A stretch of 64,000 nt of DNA from contig NZ_JAOQJU010000002.1 of assembly GCF_025567385.1 (NCBI RefSeq), forward strand, positions 186,001-250,000, in the 5' to 3' direction. The stretch is from Claveliimonas acetigenes (GTDB lineage: Bacteria > Bacillota > Clostridia > Lachnospirales > Lachnospiraceae). Positions within the stretch are counted from its first letter, which is position 1, and every line of letters starts with the position of its first letter. A program made the translations under genes and the position numbers. This document shows, piece by piece, positions 60,127 through 64,000 of the stretch. The notes beneath the pieces were generated by a model that worked only from the letters and a program-made list of their open reading frames with translations, was not told where the DNA came from and made no database searches.

Positions 60127-61087
60127 AAATCACGATAGCGGGGCGGACTCCAAGGCGGCCAGAGTACGCAGGGATGTGGCTGAGCGTACCGCCTGTGGAG
60201 ACAAGGCGGACATAGTAGGAGTTGGCGGAGTTCGGTGTTCTCAGCCACCACCACCACCCGTTCCAACCGTTATTATTTTTAATATGATCGGTCGTGTATC
60301 CGATGGCGTTGGCTTTCGCTTTCAGATAATCTGACGGATAGGCTTTTCTGGTGGCGTTGTTTGTAAAATACGGATACAGCGTACCCTCTGCCACGTTATT
60401 CTCATTCCCCAGACCTACCTCTGTTTCCGAGAGCAGGAATACCTTACACTCCACATCCTCATAACCGCCTCCGTCAGTTACGGTGTTGAGTGCAGTCCTT
60501 TTGGTCACGGTTTTCAGCATATATAAAAAGTCAATATCAAATCCGTCAAGGTAGCCCGGCTCGTCCGTATAATGGGTGTCGCATCCGCTCCAGATATTGG
60601 CTGTGTCCGGGGCGGCATCTGCGTCATGCTGTGCGCTGTACCAGTGTCCTGCAGTGTTTCCACTGTTTAAATACTGCATGAGGTTGGACTGGCTCCATCG
60701 GTTGTTTCCGTAAGTCTTGCGGTTGGCATCTTCGTTGGTTGTTTCCCTTGCATCAAAGCACTTCTGGCACACGCACTCTTTTGCGAGGAGCGTGATTGTA
60801 CCTGCTCCATCCATGTCCTTGCCAATGACGATATGTGGGATGTCGCCATATTCTGCATGAGGTACTACGATTTCATCCCCGACATTGAAATACTGGGAAA
60901 GCGTCTTGTTGTTCTTCCTTGCAAATTTTGCAAGGAAGTATGCTGCTACCGGGTGTTTCAGTGCTTCTGAAACAGTCAGCAGTTCATTCATGATCGTACT
61001 GTCCTTGTACGCCACGCTCTGCTCTCCGTGTGCCGCAAGGTCAGCAATCCACTGTCTTTGTCTGTCTGCTAAAAATGTTTTTGCCAT
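60125..61087 (-). CDS. DGR target: DUF6273/C-type-lectin-like tail tip protein
   Basis: 320 residues. The central and C-terminal part fits DUF6273 (FLLSETEVGLGNENN, then GWWWWLRTPNSANSYYVRLV and GVRPAIVI), a C-type-lectin-related fold used as DGR targets. The last 35 residues are encoded by the variable repeat. Variable residues are Y, L, S, S, H, I, P, S, R and L at the places of Asn in the template. It follows the tail-fibre gene with a 1-bp overlap and probably makes the receptor-binding tip. Confidence 0.92.
   Translation of the reverse strand: MAKTFLADRQRQWIADLAAHGEQSVAYKDSTIMNELLTVSEALKHPVAAYFLAKFARKNNKTLSQYFNVGDEIVVPHAEYGDIPHIVIGKDMDGAGTITLLAKECVCQKCFDARETTNEDANRKTYGNNRWSQSNLMQYLNSGNTAGHWYSAQHDADAAPDTANIWSGCDTHYTDEPGYLDGFDIDFLYMLKTVTKRTALNTVTDGGGYEDVECKVFLLSETEVGLGNENNVAEGTLYPYFTNNATRKAYPSDYLKAKANAIGYTTDHIKNNNGWNGWWWWLRTPNSANSYYVRLVSTGGTLSHIPAYSGRLGVRPAIVI
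60139..60239 (-). repeat. DGR variable repeat (VR)
   Basis: 101 bp at the 3' end of the tail-protein gene. 16 substitutions against the template, all where the template has A on the coding strand. Ten Asn codons of the template become Tyr, Leu, Ser, Ser, His, Ile, Pro, Ser, Arg and Leu. The invariant 3' end GGAGTCCGCCCCG is the likely homing start (IMH). Confidence 0.97.
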
Positions 61088-61692
61088 TATTCATTTACCT
61101 CCTCGATATAAGCTGCTCCGTTGTCTACTCCGAATGCGTATTTCTGCCCCGTGGACTGGTCGTACAGATATACTTTGTCATCCGGGTGTTTCTCTGCGAA
61201 CGCTTCAAAGTCCTCCTGTGTCACATATGCCCCTCCACCTGCTGTGAGGTAGACGGTGCTTGCATTGTCCACCTCGGTATAAAATTCCATCGTGATGGTA
61301 GATGGAATCAGATCGTTGTACGCAGGTAAGTAATCCCACTGATCCGCTACCGCTGTTGCGATAGCATAGAGGATTTCTCCCTCATCCGGGTCCCTTGCAA
61401 AAATGCCGACCTCTTTCACATAGTATCCTGCCTTAAGGTTTCCACTCGTCTGCTGATTGCTCACGATGAATTTCAGATAGACTGTGGATTCATTCACTAC
61501 GTTGATGGTGCTGATCGGAAACGTCTGCTTCTGTGCCTTCAGTGCAGTCCTGCCGACCAGTGATTCCCCGGTCGCATACGAACCGTTACCTGTGGCGGCT
61601 TTCGTGAATTCGATGGTGGTCTTTCCTGCCTGCGCTTTTGCAAGCAGATTGATTCCTTTGGCTGTAAGGACAGCCGAGTTGAAATTTGCCAT
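61087..61692 (-). CDS. Phage tail-collar fibre protein
   Basis: 201 residues. The N-terminal ANFNSAVLTAKGINLLAKAQ and YYVKEVGIFARDPDEGEILY are typical of the tail-collar fibre family. Attached to the baseplate, it likely carries the DGR-diversified tip. Confidence 0.88.
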   Translation of the reverse strand: MANFNSAVLTAKGINLLAKAQAGKTTIEFTKAATGNGSYATGESLVGRTALKAQKQTFPISTINVVNESTVYLKFIVSNQQTSGNLKAGYYVKEVGIFARDPDEGEILYAIATAVADQWDYLPAYNDLIPSTITMEFYTEVDNASTVYLTAGGGAYVTQEDFEAFAEKHPDDKVYLYDQSTGQKYAFGVDNGAAYIEEVNE

Positions 61693-61709
61693 GTTAGCCT
61701 TGCCTCCTT

Positions 61710-62696
61710 TTAAATGATTGTTTTAGAATTTGATGCCACCCCGATGGCTGCGTTCTGCGTCTGCCCGGCAGACGTGCTTTCCGACAGTCCGTTTGTGATA
61801 GATGCTTTCGGACTCGAATGCCCGGCCGCTGCAACTGCGTGCGTGCCGGATATGGATGCCCTCACGCTCTTTCCGTCATTTATAATGACCGTCCTCTGCC
61901 TTGCGTTGTGCCCAGCTGCGCCATAGGTGCCGCCCTGCGCTTTCACTGCCCTCGGCTTGACATTATTCTCAATGGTTATGATTGTGTGACCTGCTACCCC
62001 TGCGGCCACGCTGCGGATGCCCTCTGTTCTGACATCTTCAAACTGCAGGTGGTTTGGTATCACTGTTCTCTGGGAAATCACGAAGCCTGCGGCTCCGTAA
62101 CGTGATTCCGATACCGCCTGCTCCATGTTGGTATGGTTTAATACAGGGTTCTTCGGTTCGCTCTTGCTTGCCGCCCCTACATACCAGAGTGCGTTCATCT
62201 CCCGGTGTATCAGTATCCTTCGGATGTGGGAGCGTGTATTTTTTACCCTCTGGATGATCGACAGGAAGTATTCCGTGATTTCCTCGGTCATCTGAGCGTT
62301 CGTTATGATGTCGAATGTTCCGGGCGTGTATGGCGGCTCATCATAATCGAACCACTCCACAATATTGCCCTCTCCGAATACGATCTCTATCAGTTCAGAT
62401 ACTGCACTCGGCGTTCCTGCTTTGGTGTGCCATAACAGCGTCCGCTTGATGATGCTGCGCTTGGTTTCTATGTCCATGCTTTCTTGGTAGTACGGTGTTC
62501 GCAGTTCCACCGCCAGTACATCCAGTATCTTCTCCGGCAGTTCTTCAATGACAGCCACGGTTCTTGTTCTATCTGCGAGTTGCACAATCTTTTTCACTTG
62601 TTGCTGCAGAGCGTAACTGATGCAATGTGTTTCGATGTCCTGTTTCATCGCAATGGGGAGGATATCGGTTAACTGTCCGTCTTTGAATTTAATCAT
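61710..62696 (-). CDS. Phage tail protein I with glycine/alanine-rich extension
   Basis: 328 residues. Residues 1-165 match P2 gpI-type baseplate protein (LPEKILDVLAVELRTPYYQ, then SIIKRTLLWHTKAGTP). The C-terminal half is a repetitive Ala/Gly/Ser/Val region (YGAAGFVISQRTVIPN, then YGAAGHNARQRTVIIN) with internal repeats. Overlaps the gpJ gene by 8 bp. Confidence 0.9.
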   Translation of the reverse strand: MIKFKDGQLTDILPIAMKQDIETHCISYALQQQVKKIVQLADRTRTVAVIEELPEKILDVLAVELRTPYYQESMDIETKRSIIKRTLLWHTKAGTPSAVSELIEIVFGEGNIVEWFDYDEPPYTPGTFDIITNAQMTEEITEYFLSIIQRVKNTRSHIRRILIHREMNALWYVGAASKSEPKNPVLNHTNMEQAVSESRYGAAGFVISQRTVIPNHLQFEDVRTEGIRSVAAGVAGHTIITIENNVKPRAVKAQGGTYGAAGHNARQRTVIINDGKSVRASISGTHAVAAAGHSSPKASITNGLSESTSAGQTQNAAIGVASNSKTII

Positions 62697-63831
62697 CCTC
62701 TAACCCTCCATATGCGACCGTCTTGGTTTTCATCCTTGCCACCGTGTTCCCTGCTACCGGAGTAAAGACAGGAGATGTGACATCGCACCTCTTTGCCCCT
62801 GCGGCTATGATCCTTTTTATTAATTCCGATGGGTTGATATCTCTGCCGATAGTATAAGTCTGCCACTGGATATATTCCGTTATCGCTGTATCAACCGCAT
62901 TCTGAATGCTTTCCGACTTTGCCATGTCGCTCTTATTGATGTAATATGCCAGTTCAATGTCAAATGACTGTTGCTCTGGTGCGAGGACATCGACTTTGTC
63001 TGTAAGAGGTCGAATGTTTTCATCCTTCAGAAAATCTTTCAAATTATCGATCATGGTCTGCGTTGGAATATCTCCGTCTGCAACAAGGAATCGAATTTCC
63101 ACTTCTGTCGGTGCGGGACTTAAAACCCTTACGCTTGTGATGCTTTGGTTGAAAGCCTTTGTGTAATATTCGTATGCATCATCCGGACCGGCTACAGAGT
63201 AACTGCTCGGTGCGATGTAGATTCTTTCCGCAAGTGCTTCATCATCCTCAATGTCCGCACCTCCTGTCGTGACTTCTAAATTCTCCACGCTGTCAATGTA
63301 AGGAAGTGAATCTACTAGAATGTTTATCTCTCCGATTGCGATTCCGTTTCCGCTATTTCCATCCGTCTGACAGGTGCATGGGATATCCACATAAGTATCC
63401 CCGGCTTTTACCTCTCCGTACTCGTCTGTCTCGAAGTACATTTCTCCATTGGTCACTCTTGTTCCTGCAGGAATGGTTTTCGTTTCTTCCATTGCTGCGG
63501 ATAGAGTAAATCTTACCGTTGTAACCGATGGCTGTGCGTCCAGTCTTGTAATTCCACGAATGGCTGCGAGGTTATCCATATAACCACCGTAGCTGTATTT
63601 TAGTAAATCCTGCTTTCCCGCCCTGTCGACATATAGTAAAGCCTGAAATATTTGAATGGAGCACGCATAGAGTAAAAGTGCCGCAGGATCTGCTCTTCTT
63701 AATTTGCACGGCTTTCCTGTTAACGCTTCATACCGTTCCTCGTAGTCGAGCTGCATCTGTGATTGTATGTCATCCAATGTGATGTCATCTATGAAACTGA
63801 TTTCTGGCAAGTTATCCAATTCTGCTATCAT
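62689..63831 (-). CDS. Phage baseplate assembly protein J
   Basis: 380 residues of the gpJ/XkdT type: YGGYMDNLAAIRGITRL, then IPAGTRVTNGEMYFET and GPDDAYEYYTKAFNQSI. Forms the baseplate wedge of contractile tails. Its start overlaps the preceding stop by ATGA. Confidence 0.94.
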   Translation of the reverse strand: MIAELDNLPEISFIDDITLDDIQSQMQLDYEERYEALTGKPCKLRRADPAALLLYACSIQIFQALLYVDRAGKQDLLKYSYGGYMDNLAAIRGITRLDAQPSVTTVRFTLSAAMEETKTIPAGTRVTNGEMYFETDEYGEVKAGDTYVDIPCTCQTDGNSGNGIAIGEINILVDSLPYIDSVENLEVTTGGADIEDDEALAERIYIAPSSYSVAGPDDAYEYYTKAFNQSITSVRVLSPAPTEVEIRFLVADGDIPTQTMIDNLKDFLKDENIRPLTDKVDVLAPEQQSFDIELAYYINKSDMAKSESIQNAVDTAITEYIQWQTYTIGRDINPSELIKRIIAAGAKRCDVTSPVFTPVAGNTVARMKTKTVAYGGLEDD

Positions 63832-64000
63832 GACATATCCCTCCTCTCTACATGAATTTTTACATCCATTTTCTCCATTGGGTCAGTGGAGCAGTTTTCC
63901 ACGTTTGCAATGGTAATTTCTGGGATGTATGTTTCTACTTTTTCTTCCAGTTCAATGGCGAGCACGTTTGCCGCTTCGTTCGGAATCATTGACAGGAACT
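63828..64000 (-). CDS. Phage GPW/gp25-like baseplate protein, partial
   Basis: C-terminal about 57 residues: EAANVLAIELEEKVETYIPE, ending KMDVKIHVERRDMS. This is the end of a gp25/XkdS-type wedge protein, expected upstream of gpJ. The rest lies beyond the window. Confidence 0.75.
   Translation of the reverse strand, partial: FLSMIPNEAANVLAIELEEKVETYIPEITIANVENCSTDPMEKMDVKIHVERRDMS

Overview
The window is 64 kb of a low-GC Gram-positive chromosome. The glycolytic operon, the ffh-rpsP-rimM-trmD-rplS operon, the nudF-spoIIM-xerD synteny, the sporulation-type genes and the Isc-type iron-sulfur genes point to a Clostridia member, most likely Lachnospiraceae. The genus cannot be fixed from the sequence alone.

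Layout. 1-0.9 kb: start of an SLH-domain surface protein. 1.2-3.6 kb: phosphoketolase with a strong promoter. 3.6-9.4 kb: a LysR regulator and the gap-pgk-tpiA-gpmI glycolytic operon. 9.4-13.5 kb: iscR-iscS-iscU-mnmA and a PHP phosphatase, behind a promoter with an Rrf2-type palindrome. 13.6-23.7 kb: SpoVB-like flippase, a decayed XerD, SpoIIM, NudF, RNase Y, RecX, RecA with a LexA box, Asd, ArgH and QueH. 23.9-28.2 kb: a NitT/TauT-type ABC transporter whose permease gene is split by a 2.79 kb serine-recombinase element. 28.4-31.1 kb: a two-component system and a PepSY lipoprotein that share one operator arrangement. 31.2-40.7 kb: tRNA-Thr, MscS and the classical ylxM-ffh-rpsP-khpA-rimM-trmD-rplS-lepB-rbgA-lepB-rnhB-yraN-pgeF run. 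40.7-52.8 kb: a Cys/Gly-rich protein with a sporulation-type promoter, TruA-like protein, TrpS, LuxS with a structured leader, a GH13 protein without catalytic residues, an orphan sugar-binding lipoprotein, a UvrD-type helicase and GltX. 53.1-54.1 kb: IS30 transposase. 54.2-64 kb: one end of a contractile-tail prophage or tail-like particle: lysis genes, baseplate J, tail protein I, tail fibre and a complete diversity-generating retroelement (DGR).

Two systems stand out. (1) The DGR: a DUF6273/C-type-lectin-like tail protein ends in a variable repeat (60139-60239) that matches a template repeat (59515-59615) with no gaps over 101 bp. All 16 differences fall on template adenines of the coding strand, and ten Asn codons are recoded. 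Avd and a DGR-type reverse transcriptase flank the template, and two GC-rich hairpins follow the variable repeat. (2) The permease element: the two permease halves rejoin in frame at TTT (25335-25337 with 28128-28130). Rejoining also recreates dyad-symmetric attB and attP sites. The element holds only a large serine recombinase with an extra C-terminal helix-turn-helix, a 45-residue overlapping protein and a small membrane protein. It may act as a reversible gene interruption.

Several intact-looking enzymes have lost catalytic residues (XerD, GH13 debranching enzyme; TruA has Glu in place of Asp), so they may be pseudoenzymes or regulators.
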